Source: Thermomonospora echinospora (GTDB lineage: Bacteria; Actinomycetota; Actinomycetes; Streptosporangiales; Streptosporangiaceae). From it: 64,000 bases of DNA. This document shows, one piece after another, positions 34,108-41,774 of the stretch (its first letter is position 1; every line of letters starts with the position of its first letter). The notes under the pieces are model-generated. The model ran no database searches. It saw only the letters and a list, made by a program, of their open reading frames with translations, and was not told where the DNA came from. The DNA lies in NCBI RefSeq assembly GCF_900108175.1, contig NZ_FNVO01000010.1:216259-280258 (forward strand). The letters are read 5' to 3'. The position numbers were made by a program, and so were the translations under genes.

Positions 34108-35538
34108 TCACATCGTCTCCGCGCGGGCCGGGGTGTCCTCGGAGCCGGAGTGCTTGCAGTGGTCGGTGAGGATGGCGGTGAGCTGGTCGCGGCGGATGCA
34201 GGCGGGTAGGGCGAAGGAGTCGGCCAGGGCGTCCAGCTCGGTGTCGTCGAGGCCGCGGAAGAGGTCGGCGTACTCGACGGTCAGGGGCTGGGCGAACAGG
34301 ATGTGGCGCACCAGGTCCTCGGTGTACTTGCGGCGGCCGAACGGATAGGGGTCGAAGCCGGGGAACTCCTCGTCCATGAACGCGTGGATGGGCTCGGTCA
34401 GCTGCCGTATGCCCTCGTCCGTGGAGCCCCAGTGGTCGGCGCCGAGCCGGGCCTTCTTGGCCTGGAAGTCGCCGAAGCGCCGGGCGTACGGGCTCTGCGG
34501 GTCGAGGTGGACCAGCCCTTGGAGGCCGACGTCCTTGTACGTCCACAGCGACCAGCCGGCCCCGTGGGCGTCGTAGAGGTCGAGCTGGTCGCGCAGGATC
34601 TGGTAGCGCTGCGCGTCCCGCGCCGGGTCGCCGGTGTAGACCGGGCCGAACTCGCCGACCCAGATCGGGGTGCCAGTACGACGCTGGTACTCGCTCCGTT
34701 CGAGGAACTTCGCCGCCAACTGGTCGCGGTCGACCCACTCGCCCTCGGTGTAGCCGGGATAGTCGCCGCCGTACACAAAGCCCGCCAGCGCGTAGTCGTG
34801 GCAGGTGTAGACGGTGTTCTCCCACGGGTCGCCGAACATGTCGAACCGGGTGGAGTAGGTGTTGCCGTCCAGGAAGAGCGTGTGCCGGGGGTCGACCTCG
34901 CGGACGGCCTTCACCAGCCGGGCGTAGAACGGGCCGATGATCTCACCGGTCGGGTCGGCCGGCTCGTTCAGCAGGTTGTAGCCCGCCACCCAGGGGTTGT
35001 CGGCGTACCGGTCGGCGATGACCTGCCACAGGTGCACCAGGCGGTCCTGGAAGTGCACGTGCTCCCAGAACGCCGGCAGATGGGTGGCGTTGTCGCTGTG
35101 CCAGTGGTGGTTCTGCGCCCCCGGCGCCGCGTGCAGGTCCAGGACGCTGTAGACGCCGTGCCGGGCGCAGGCGTCGATGACCCGGTCCAGGTGGGCGAAC
35201 CCCTCCTCCAGGATCGTGAACGGGGCGAGGTCGTCCTCGAAGTGACGGTAGTTGAACGGCAGCCGCACGCAGTTCAGCCCCAGCGAGGCCAGGAACGCCG
35301 CGTCCCGCTCGTCGAAGAACGCCGTCAGCAGCCGGTCGAAGAAGCGCCGGTAGCGTTCGTCGCCGAGGACATCGCGCACCGCCCGGCGCATCAGCGTCTC
35401 GGTGGCCGGGTAGCCGGTGATGAAGTTCTCCATGTTGAGCCAGCCGCCGACCCCGACGCCGCGCAGGCGCACCACGGCCCCGGAGCCGTCCACGAGCCGG
35501 TCGCCGGACACCCGGAGGAAACGCTGGTCATCGGTCAT
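34108..35538 (-). CDS. GH5-family glycoside hydrolase (beta-glucanase/glucosidase type)
   Basis: 476 aa with no signal peptide, so it probably acts inside the cell. The GH5 fold is shown by RLRGVGVGGWLNMENFITGYP, LGLNCVRLPFNYRHFED, GYNLLNEPAD (acid/base Glu) and WVGEFGPV (nucleophile Glu). The start resembles exo-1,3-beta-glucanase-type members. It is the last gene of a LacI-controlled CUT1 operon and likely cleaves the imported beta-glucoside. ATG 35538 has AGGGAG; the open frame upstream is only a shadow of the permease gene. Confidence 0.85.
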   Translation of the reverse strand: MTDDQRFLRVSGDRLVDGSGAVVRLRGVGVGGWLNMENFITGYPATETLMRRAVRDVLGDERYRRFFDRLLTAFFDERDAAFLASLGLNCVRLPFNYRHFEDDLAPFTILEEGFAHLDRVIDACARHGVYSVLDLHAAPGAQNHHWHSDNATHLPAFWEHVHFQDRLVHLWQVIADRYADNPWVAGYNLLNEPADPTGEIIGPFYARLVKAVREVDPRHTLFLDGNTYSTRFDMFGDPWENTVYTCHDYALAGFVYGGDYPGYTEGEWVDRDQLAAKFLERSEYQRRTGTPIWVGEFGPVYTGDPARDAQRYQILRDQLDLYDAHGAGWSLWTYKDVGLQGLVHLDPQSPYARRFGDFQAKKARLGADHWGSTDEGIRQLTEPIHAFMDEEFPGFDPYPFGRRKYTEDLVRHILFAQPLTVEYADLFRGLDDTELDALADSFALPACIRRDQLTAILTDHCKHSGSEDTPARAETM

Positions 35539-35585
35539 CAGATCTCCCTTGAGCTCAGACCCCGCCCGCGGGCCGGGCGAGGGCG

Positions 35586-36500
35586 TCATCTGCCGAACCC
35601 GGCGGTCAGCCCGCCCACCAGACGACGGCGGCCGAACGCGTAGAACAGCAGCACGGGCAGTACCGACAGCGTCATCGCCGCCATCAGCGCCGGGACGTTG
35701 GAGGTGTACTGGCCCTGCAGGCTCCACAGGCCCATCGTCAGCACCCGCTGGTCCTGCGACTGGGTGAGCACCAGCGGGAACAGGAAGCCGTTCCAGGCGT
35801 TGACCGCCACGTAGACGGCGACGGTCACCAGGCCCGGCCGGCTCAGCGGGATCGCCAGCGTGCGCAGCGCCTGCACCGGGCCGCCGCCGTCCAGCGCCAG
35901 TGCCTCGTACAACTCCTCGGGAACGTCCCGCAGCGTGCTGGTCAGCACCAGCACCGCCACCGGCAGGCCGAACGCGACGGTGGGCACGATGATCCCGGTC
36001 AGCGAGTCGTACAGGTGCAGCCGGGTGATGAGCAGGTAGATCGGAACGATCACCGCCTGGGACGGGATGGCCAGCCCGAGCAGCAGCATCGAGAAGCCCG
36101 TCCGCAGCAGCGGGTGCCGGCCGCGCACGACGGCGTACGCCGCGGGCAGCGCCAGGGCCAGCACCAGCACGATCGACACCACGGTGATGACGGCGGTGTT
36201 GAGGAAGTACCGGCCGAACTCCCCGGTCAGCACCAGCCGGTAGTTGTCCAGCGTCGGCGACGTCGGCGGGGCCAGCGGACCGGCCGTCAGATACTCGGCG
36301 CGGGTCCGCAGGCTGACCGTGACCAGGTAGTAGACGGGCAGGCCGACGACGACGAGCCACGCCAGGGCGCCCAGGGCGGCCAGCGGGTTGGCCGGCCGGG
36401 GGAGCGGCGGCCGCCGCGGGCGGCCCCGGCGCGGGTCCGGCCCAGCCGCCGGGGCGGGCGCGGCGGCGGCGACCTGGTGGACCTCCTGACGGGTCGTCAC
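35586..36500 (-). CDS. Carbohydrate ABC transporter permease, MalG type
   Basis: 304 aa, about six membrane segments after a Pro/Arg-rich tail. EAA loop: YEALALDGGGPVQALRTLAIPLSRP. GTG 36500 is preceded by GGGAGGGG and overlaps the TGA of the partner gene by 4 bp. It partners the frameshifted MalF-type gene. Confidence 0.85.
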   Translation of the reverse strand: MTTRQEVHQVAAAAPAPAAGPDPRRGRPRRPPLPRPANPLAALGALAWLVVVGLPVYYLVTVSLRTRAEYLTAGPLAPPTSPTLDNYRLVLTGEFGRYFLNTAVITVVSIVLVLALALPAAYAVVRGRHPLLRTGFSMLLLGLAIPSQAVIVPIYLLITRLHLYDSLTGIIVPTVAFGLPVAVLVLTSTLRDVPEELYEALALDGGGPVQALRTLAIPLSRPGLVTVAVYVAVNAWNGFLFPLVLTQSQDQRVLTMGLWSLQGQYTSNVPALMAAMTLSVLPVLLFYAFGRRRLVGGLTAGFGR

Positions 36501-37359
36501 AGCCCCTCCCGACGGCTGTCCATCCGGGAGTAGCCGGTCAGCCGGACGATGCCGATCGACAGCGCGGTGCCCGCCGCCACCAGCAGCACCGCCCACGCGC
36601 TGGCGTAGCCCATCTCGAAGGCGGAGAAACCGGTCAGGTACATGTGCAGCGGCAGCACCCGGGTCGCGGTGCCCGGCCCGCCCCCGGTGATCAGCAGGAT
36701 GGTCTCGAAGTAGGCCAGCGAGCCGACCAGGATCAGCACGCTGGACGACACGATCGTGTGCCGCAACTGCGGCAGTGTGATCGACCAGAACTGGCGGACC
36801 CGGCCCGCGCCGTCGATGGCCGCCGCCTCGTACAGCGACCGCGGGATCTGTCGGGTCGCCGCCTGGTACAGCAGCATGTGGAACGGGATGAACTGCCAGG
36901 ACACCACCAGCACCATCGCGGCCAGGGCCCGGCCCGGGTCGCCCAGGACGTTGCCGTCCGAGGCGCCCAGCAGCGGGCCGATCAGCCCGGCCAGCCCGAA
37001 GTTGGGATCCAGCAGCGACTGCCACAGCAGCGCCACCGCGGCGTTGGACATCAGCAGCGGCACGAAGAACACCGCGCTCAGCACCGCCCGGCCGCCCAGA
37101 CCCCGAGCAGCAGGCTGATCGGGGTCTGGAACAGCCAGGCGGCCACGGTCAGGGTCAGCGACAGCCGCACCGAGGCGCCCAACATGCCGTCCTCGGCGAG
37201 CCGGGACCAGTTGGCGGTGCCGGCCCACCGGGGCAGGCCGAGCCCGTTCCAGTGGGTGAAGCTGAGCCCGACGACCAGGACCAGGGGCACCACCGCGAAC
37301 ACCAGGAAGTAGGCGAACGCGGGGACGGCCCAGACCGCGCCGGGGCGCTGGGTCTTCAC
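36497..37359 (-). pseudogene. Carbohydrate ABC transporter permease, MalF type, interrupted by a frameshift
   Basis: The two halves are in different frames. The 5' part runs from GTG 37359 (MKTQRPGAVWAVPAFAYFLVF) to a stop at 37078 after LLLGVWAAGRC. The 3' part resumes at AVLSAVFFVPLLMSNAAVALLWQ and ends at 36497 with a normal EAA loop (YEAAAIDGAGRVRQFWSITLPQL). The join lies near 37085-37100 in GC-rich DNA. The total of 863 bp is one short of 288 codons, so a single missing base explains it. Neighbouring genes are intact with perfect overlaps, which makes a sequencing error, a recent mutation or recoding all possible. Confidence 0.75.
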
Positions 37360-38654
37360 CGAACCTTGTCCATCGCGTCGGCGAACTGCTGGGGGCTCTG
37401 CTCCTTGAGGAACAGCTTGGACAGGTTGGTCAGCATCGCCTCGGCGACGTTCGGGGGCAGCGCCTGGTCCCAGGACTGGGTGAACTCGGGCGCCTGGGAC
37501 ACCAGCCCGTAGATGAAGGTGGTGTAGTCGGGGGCGGGTCCGCCGCGAAGCTGGGGCTCCACGCCCTTGACGGGCGGCACCTCACCGACGCCGACCATCC
37601 CCCGGATGTAGGTGTCGGAGGTCAGCGTCTCCTTCAGGAAGCGGACCGCGTCCTGCTTCCTGGGGGAGGCGGCGCTGACGGACATGAAGTTGGAGGGGTT
37701 GCCGACGACGTTCTTCGGGTCGCCCCGGCCGTCCGGCACGGACGGGAACGCGGCCCAGCCCATCCGGTTCTTCTTGACGAAGTCGGGGTTCTGCTGGAGC
37801 TGGGTGGCGTACTCCCAGGAGCCCATCAGGTGCATGGCGGCCTTGCCCTGGGCGAAGATCGTGGAGGCGCCGCCCACGTCGTAGTCGACGGAGGCGTAGT
37901 TGGTGCCGAACGCCCCCCGGTCCACCAGCTCGCGGATCATCGTCAGGGCGCGCAGCACGGCCGGGTCGCGCCAGGCGCCGGGCCGGCGCTCGGCGATCGC
38001 CTGGAACGGCGCCGGGCCGCCGATGCGGTCCAGCAGGTACTCCAGCCACATCAGCTCGGTCCAGGCCTGCGAGCCGGCCAGCGCGAACGGGGTGATGCGG
38101 CGGCCCTTGAAGGTGTCGACCAGCCGCAGCAGGTCGTCCCAGGTCTTCGGCGGCTGCTGCCCGGCGGTGGTGAAGACGTCCTTGTTGTAGAACAGCACGA
38201 TGGGCTGCATGCCGCGCTCGGGCACACCGTAGTAGCGGCCGCCGATCTGGGCGGTCTTGAGGACGACGGGCAGGAACCTGTCCCGCCAGGCCGGGTCGGC
38301 GTTGAACTCCGGCGTCAGGTCGTGGACCTGCTTGGCGTCGACGTACTGCTTCAGGTTGCCGCCGCCCCAGTTCATGAACACGTCGGGCGCGTTCGGCGAG
38401 CCCATGGCGACCTGCAGCTTCTGCTTGTACGGGTCGTTGAGGAAGGTCTCCATCCGGACCTTGCCGTCGCCGGCCTTGTTGTAGGCGGCCACCGCCTGGC
38501 GTTCGGCGGCGTTGACGCCGTCCTGCAGCGACCACACCCGCACCTCGCCGGAGCCGCCGCCCCCGGCCGGGCCGGAGCTCCCGCACGCGCTCACCGCCAG
38601 CACGGATGCGGCGACCAGGGCCAGGTACCTGGCTCCACGACGAACCTTGAGCAC
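37356..38654 (-). CDS. Sugar-binding lipoprotein of the GH5-linked CUT1 importer
   Basis: 432 aa with lipobox VSAC (Cys24). Typical sugar-receptor segments include YGVPERGMQPIVLFYNKDVFTTAGQQPPKTWDDLLR. I start at GTG 38654, which has GGGAGG eight bases upstream; GTG 38663 lies directly on that site. The stop overlaps the permease start (GTGA). It is the first gene of the operon, next to LacI-type operators. Confidence 0.86.
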   Translation of the reverse strand: MLKVRRGARYLALVAASVLAVSACGSSGPAGGGGSGEVRVWSLQDGVNAAERQAVAAYNKAGDGKVRMETFLNDPYKQKLQVAMGSPNAPDVFMNWGGGNLKQYVDAKQVHDLTPEFNADPAWRDRFLPVVLKTAQIGGRYYGVPERGMQPIVLFYNKDVFTTAGQQPPKTWDDLLRLVDTFKGRRITPFALAGSQAWTELMWLEYLLDRIGGPAPFQAIAERRPGAWRDPAVLRALTMIRELVDRGAFGTNYASVDYDVGGASTIFAQGKAAMHLMGSWEYATQLQQNPDFVKKNRMGWAAFPSVPDGRGDPKNVVGNPSNFMSVSAASPRKQDAVRFLKETLTSDTYIRGMVGVGEVPPVKGVEPQLRGGPAPDYTTFIYGLVSQAPEFTQSWDQALPPNVAEAMLTNLSKLFLKEQSPQQFADAMDKVR

Positions 38655-38696
38655 CTTTCGCACCTCCCAAGGCGACGCCCCCGGACCGCCGCGTAT

Positions 38697-38810
38697 CGAA
38701 ACATTGCCGATATGTTTCGGAAGCTAGGGGACCTTAGAAGGGCTGTCAATACCCGACTTTCGCCTGTGGATAAGGCTCTGCGGAGGTGGTGGGTGCCGCG
38801 AAAAGTTTCG
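38697..38810. promoter_or_regulatory. LacI-type operators between divergent genes
   Basis: Inverted repeat CGAAACAT (38697-38704) and ATGTTTCG (38712-38719), spacer 7 bp, lies close to the sugar-receptor start. A compact CGAAAAGTTTCG (38799-38810) lies just before the lacI-type gene. Both share the CGAAA/TTTCG half-sites used by beta-glycan and xylose-type LacI repressors in actinomycetes, so one regulator probably controls both directions. Confidence 0.6.
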
Positions 38811-38817
38811 GAGTAGG

Positions 38818-39879
38818 ATGCCGGTGACAGCGGAGGTGAGGTCAGCGTTGACGAATCAGACCGGACGGCACGTCACGATCACCGCGATCGCCCGCGAGGC
38901 GGGCGTGTCGGTCTCGACGGTCTCCAAGGTGCTCAACGGCCGGGCCGACGTGGCCGAGGGCACCCGCTCACGGGTGGAGGAGCTGCTCGCCAAGCACGCC
39001 TACCCGCGGGCCCGGCGACGCGGCTCCGACCCGGCCGGGCTGATCGACATCGTCTTCGACGAACTCGACAGCCCGTGGGCGGTGGAGATCATCCGCGGCG
39101 CCGAGGAGGTCGCGCACGCCGCCGGGACCGGCACCGTCGTGTCGGCCATCCACGCCCGCTCCGAGCCCGCCCGCCAGTGGCTGGACAACCTCGAACGGCG
39201 TCGCTCGGAGGGCGTCGTCCTGGTGGTGGACGAGCTGACCGCCGCCCAGCGCGCCCGATTGCAGGCCCTGGACGTGCCCTGCATCGTCATCGACCCGCGC
39301 GGCGAGCCCGACCCCCAGGTCCCCTCCATCGGCGCCGCCAACTGGGCCGGCGGACAGGCCGCCACCCGCCACCTGATCGAGCTGGGCCACCGCCGCATCG
39401 CCATCATCAGCGGCCCGGCCGGCATGCTGTGCAGCCGCGCCCGGCTGGACGGCTACCGGGGCGCGCTGGAGGGCGCCGGGCTGCCCGCCGACCCGGCCCT
39501 GGTCCGGCACGGCGACTTCCACCACGAGAGCGGCTACCTGCAGGCCGCCCGGCTGCTGGAGCTCCCCGACCCGCCCACCGCCATCTTCGCCGGCTCCGAC
39601 CAGCAGGCGTTCGGCGCCTGTGAGGCGGCCCGCGAGCGCGGCCTGCGCATCCCCCAGGACCTGAGCATCGTCGGCTTCGACGACCTGCCGGTCGCGCGCT
39701 GGTTCTCCCCGCCCCTCACCACCGTCCGCCAGCCCCTGGCCGAGATGGGCTCCCTGGCCACTCGCCTGCTGTTCCGCCTCTCCCGCGGCGAAACCCTGGA
39801 AACCCACCACGTCGAACTCGCCACCGAACTGGTCATCCGCGAAAGCACCGCACCCCCGCCCGCCCCCGCCCGCCCATGA
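38818..39879 (+). CDS. LacI-family repressor of the GH5/sugar importer operon
   Basis: 353 aa. HTH and hinge: VTITAIAREAGVSVSTVSKVLNGRADVAEGTRSRV. The effector domain contains IGAANWAGGQAATRHLIELGHRRIAIISGPAGM and VGFDDLPVARWFSPPLTTVRQPLAEMG. It is divergent from the importer genes. ATG 38818 is the listed start; a TTG at 38848 with a better-placed GGAGGTGAGG is an alternative that keeps the HTH. Confidence 0.87.
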   Translation: MPVTAEVRSALTNQTGRHVTITAIAREAGVSVSTVSKVLNGRADVAEGTRSRVEELLAKHAYPRARRRGSDPAGLIDIVFDELDSPWAVEIIRGAEEVAHAAGTGTVVSAIHARSEPARQWLDNLERRRSEGVVLVVDELTAAQRARLQALDVPCIVIDPRGEPDPQVPSIGAANWAGGQAATRHLIELGHRRIAIISGPAGMLCSRARLDGYRGALEGAGLPADPALVRHGDFHHESGYLQAARLLELPDPPTAIFAGSDQQAFGACEAARERGLRIPQDLSIVGFDDLPVARWFSPPLTTVRQPLAEMGSLATRLLFRLSRGETLETHHVELATELVIRESTAPPPAPARP

Positions 39880-40009
39880 CCGGCGCCACGGTCCGGAAGG
39901 CCACGCTCAGGACCGATGGCCAGGATCCGCCCGCGCTGCTCTGCGTCCAGTGCCGTCCGGTGGTGTCGCGTTCCGCCGGGCCGAGGACGGTGCGGTGCGC
40001 TGGACGAGG

Positions 40010-41005
40010 TCAGGGCAGGTCCTTGGCGGCCCAGCCGGTCCAGGCCGGATTGCGGCGGATTTCGGGCGTGGTCTGGTCGGTGGCGGCGAAGGCGCCGCGG
40101 GCGAAGGCGTCGTCGCGCAGGGTGTACAGGAACCAGGCGGTGGTGTAGGCGGTGGCGGCCCGGACCATGCCGTTGTGGCCCTTGCCGACCACGGCGGCCT
40201 TGGCCGCCGGTGCGGTCAGCCGGTCGAAGTAGGTCTGCTGCCGGGACTGGAACGTCAGGAAGTCGGTGGCTCCGCTGACCAGGAAGACCGGGTTCTTCAC
40301 CTTGGGCAGGTCCGGGCGCTGCCGGGCGGGGACGTGCCACCACGGGTCCACGAAGGCCAGGGGCACGGTGCTCGTGATGGCGCCGTTGGACAGGACGTTG
40401 GCGTTCAGGGCGCCGGTGGCGCCCTGGGAGTGACCGGCGGCGCCGATCCGGGTGGTGTCGAGCCGGTCGTGGAAGACGCTGCCGTCCCGGGCGTTCTCGG
40501 CGATCAGGTGCTGGACGGCGGCCCAGATCCGGGTGCCCCATCCGGTCGCGCCGCTGTCGGCGCAGATCACCACGAAGCCCCAGGAGGCCAGGTGGGCGAG
40601 GGTGGCCGCGTAGTCGGCGCAGCCGGCGTTCGACCCGTTGCCCCAGGTGACGATCGGGTTGGCGAAGCCGTCGTCGGTCAGGTTCGACGGATGGTGGAGC
40701 GTGTAGGTCCGGCCCGCCGCGTCGGTGGCCCGGCCCGTGGTCACCGGGGCGGGACCGAGGGCCTGGAACCGGTCCTGAACGGGCAGCGCCGGGGCGGCAC
40801 CGGCCGCCTCGACGTTCGCGCCCGTCGGGTCGTTCGCGCCCGTCGAGCCGGTCGTGACCGTCAGGACGTTCGTACCCGCTAAGCCGGTTGTGGTCGCTGA
40901 GCCGGTCGTGTTCGTCAGGCCGGTCGTGATCGCTAAGGCGACGGTGATCGTGATCAGGCGGGTGCGCAGGCGCCGGGTGGGGCGGGTGGGACGAAAAGCG
41001 TTCAT
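40010..41005 (-). CDS. Secreted alpha/beta-hydrolase (chlorophyllase/PETase-like fold)
   Basis: 331 aa. A membrane-like N-terminal segment (RLITITVALAIT) is followed by a low-complexity Thr/Gly stretch (residues 28-62) before the hydrolase domain. The nucleophile elbow is AGHSQGA; ATDFL and KGHNGMV give likely Asp and His. This pattern resembles PF12740-type esterases. The substrate is unknown. It is divergent from a TetR gene with a large palindrome between, so it may be TetR-controlled. The ribosome site is weak. Confidence 0.7.
   Translation of the reverse strand: MNAFRPTRPTRRLRTRLITITVALAITTGLTNTTGSATTTGLAGTNVLTVTTGSTGANDPTGANVEAAGAAPALPVQDRFQALGPAPVTTGRATDAAGRTYTLHHPSNLTDDGFANPIVTWGNGSNAGCADYAATLAHLASWGFVVICADSGATGWGTRIWAAVQHLIAENARDGSVFHDRLDTTRIGAAGHSQGATGALNANVLSNGAITSTVPLAFVDPWWHVPARQRPDLPKVKNPVFLVSGATDFLTFQSRQQTYFDRLTAPAAKAAVVGKGHNGMVRAATAYTTAWFLYTLRDDAFARGAFAATDQTTPEIRRNPAWTGWAAKDLP
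40850..40960. repeat. Degenerate short tandem repeats in the esterase N-terminus
   Basis: Units built on CCGGTCGTG recur at about 18-bp spacing (CCGGTTGTGGTCGCTGAG, CCGGTCGTGTTCGTCAGG, CCGGTCGTGATCGCTAAG). They encode the TTGL/TTGS low-complexity stretch of the secreted hydrolase. Confidence 0.6.
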
Positions 41006-41074
41006 GGGGAACGTTCTTTCCAGGTGGGGTGCCGTTCAACTGGGGGAACGGTGATGAATGCCACGTCCTCTTTC

Positions 41075-41108
41075 CTGTCCGATCGGTCAGAGCTGACCGA
41101 TCGGACAG
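41075..41108. promoter_or_regulatory. 34-bp near-perfect palindrome, probable TetR operator
   Basis: CTGTCCGATCGGTCAG (41075-41090) is followed by AG and its exact reverse complement CTGACCGATCGGACAG (41093-41108). Each arm contains the smaller palindrome CCGATCGG, so it may hold two overlapping dimer sites. It lies between the divergent esterase and TetR genes. Its presence inside the longest possible TetR frame is a reason to choose the later start. Confidence 0.75.
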
Positions 41109-41122
41109 TTACCGTGGTCCCC

Positions 41123-41674
41123 ATGGCCCGCTCCTCCACCGGTCTGCGCGACCGTCTCCTGGCCTCCGCGCTGCGGCTGTTCATCCAGCACGGGTTCCGT
41201 GGCACGTCGCTGGCGGACATCGCCTCCGACGTCGGCTGCTCCAAGGCGTCGCTGCTGTACCACTTCAGCAACAAGGAGGCGATCCTGGCCGAGCTGCTGC
41301 TGCCGGTCGGCAGGGAGGCGGCCGCGCTGGACGCCCGGCTGGCCGGGCTGGACGGTGCGGAGGCCGCCGTGACGGCGGTGACCGGGTTCGTCGACATCAC
41401 CCTGCGGTTCCGTCGCGAGATCAAGCTGCTGTTCGACAACCTGACCGACGCCACCTCGCTGTCCGAGATGGGCCTCGAAGGCGTCGAGGGCATCGGGGAC
41501 CGGCTGATCGACGCGGTGGCGGGCCGCTCGACCGAGCCACGGGACCGGGTGGCCGGGCTGATGGCCGTGTCCGGCATGTTCGTGACCGGTGCCGCCGACC
41601 TGCCGTTCGACGAGGAGACCCTGCGCGAGGCGATGGTCGCCGGCGCGCTGCGGACACTGGGTCGCGCCCCGTGA
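41123..41674 (+). CDS. TetR-family repressor
   Basis: 183 aa. HTH: LRDRLLASALRLFIQHGFRGTSLADIASDVGCSKASLLYHFSNKEAILAELL. I choose ATG 41123; the ATG at 41054 would encode the operator palindrome as protein, which is unlikely. It precedes an MMPL exporter gene by 100 bp and probably controls it and the divergent esterase. Ligand unknown. Confidence 0.85.
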   Translation: MARSSTGLRDRLLASALRLFIQHGFRGTSLADIASDVGCSKASLLYHFSNKEAILAELLLPVGREAAALDARLAGLDGAEAAVTAVTGFVDITLRFRREIKLLFDNLTDATSLSEMGLEGVEGIGDRLIDAVAGRSTEPRDRVAGLMAVSGMFVTGAADLPFDEETLREAMVAGALRTLGRAP

Positions 41675-41774
41675 CCGATCCACCCCACCACCTGCGGTTC
41701 CGGCTGATCGTCGCCACCCCCGGCCGATCCGCGCCGCTTCCGGATCGATCTCCCATGGAAAGGCTTGTGCTCTG

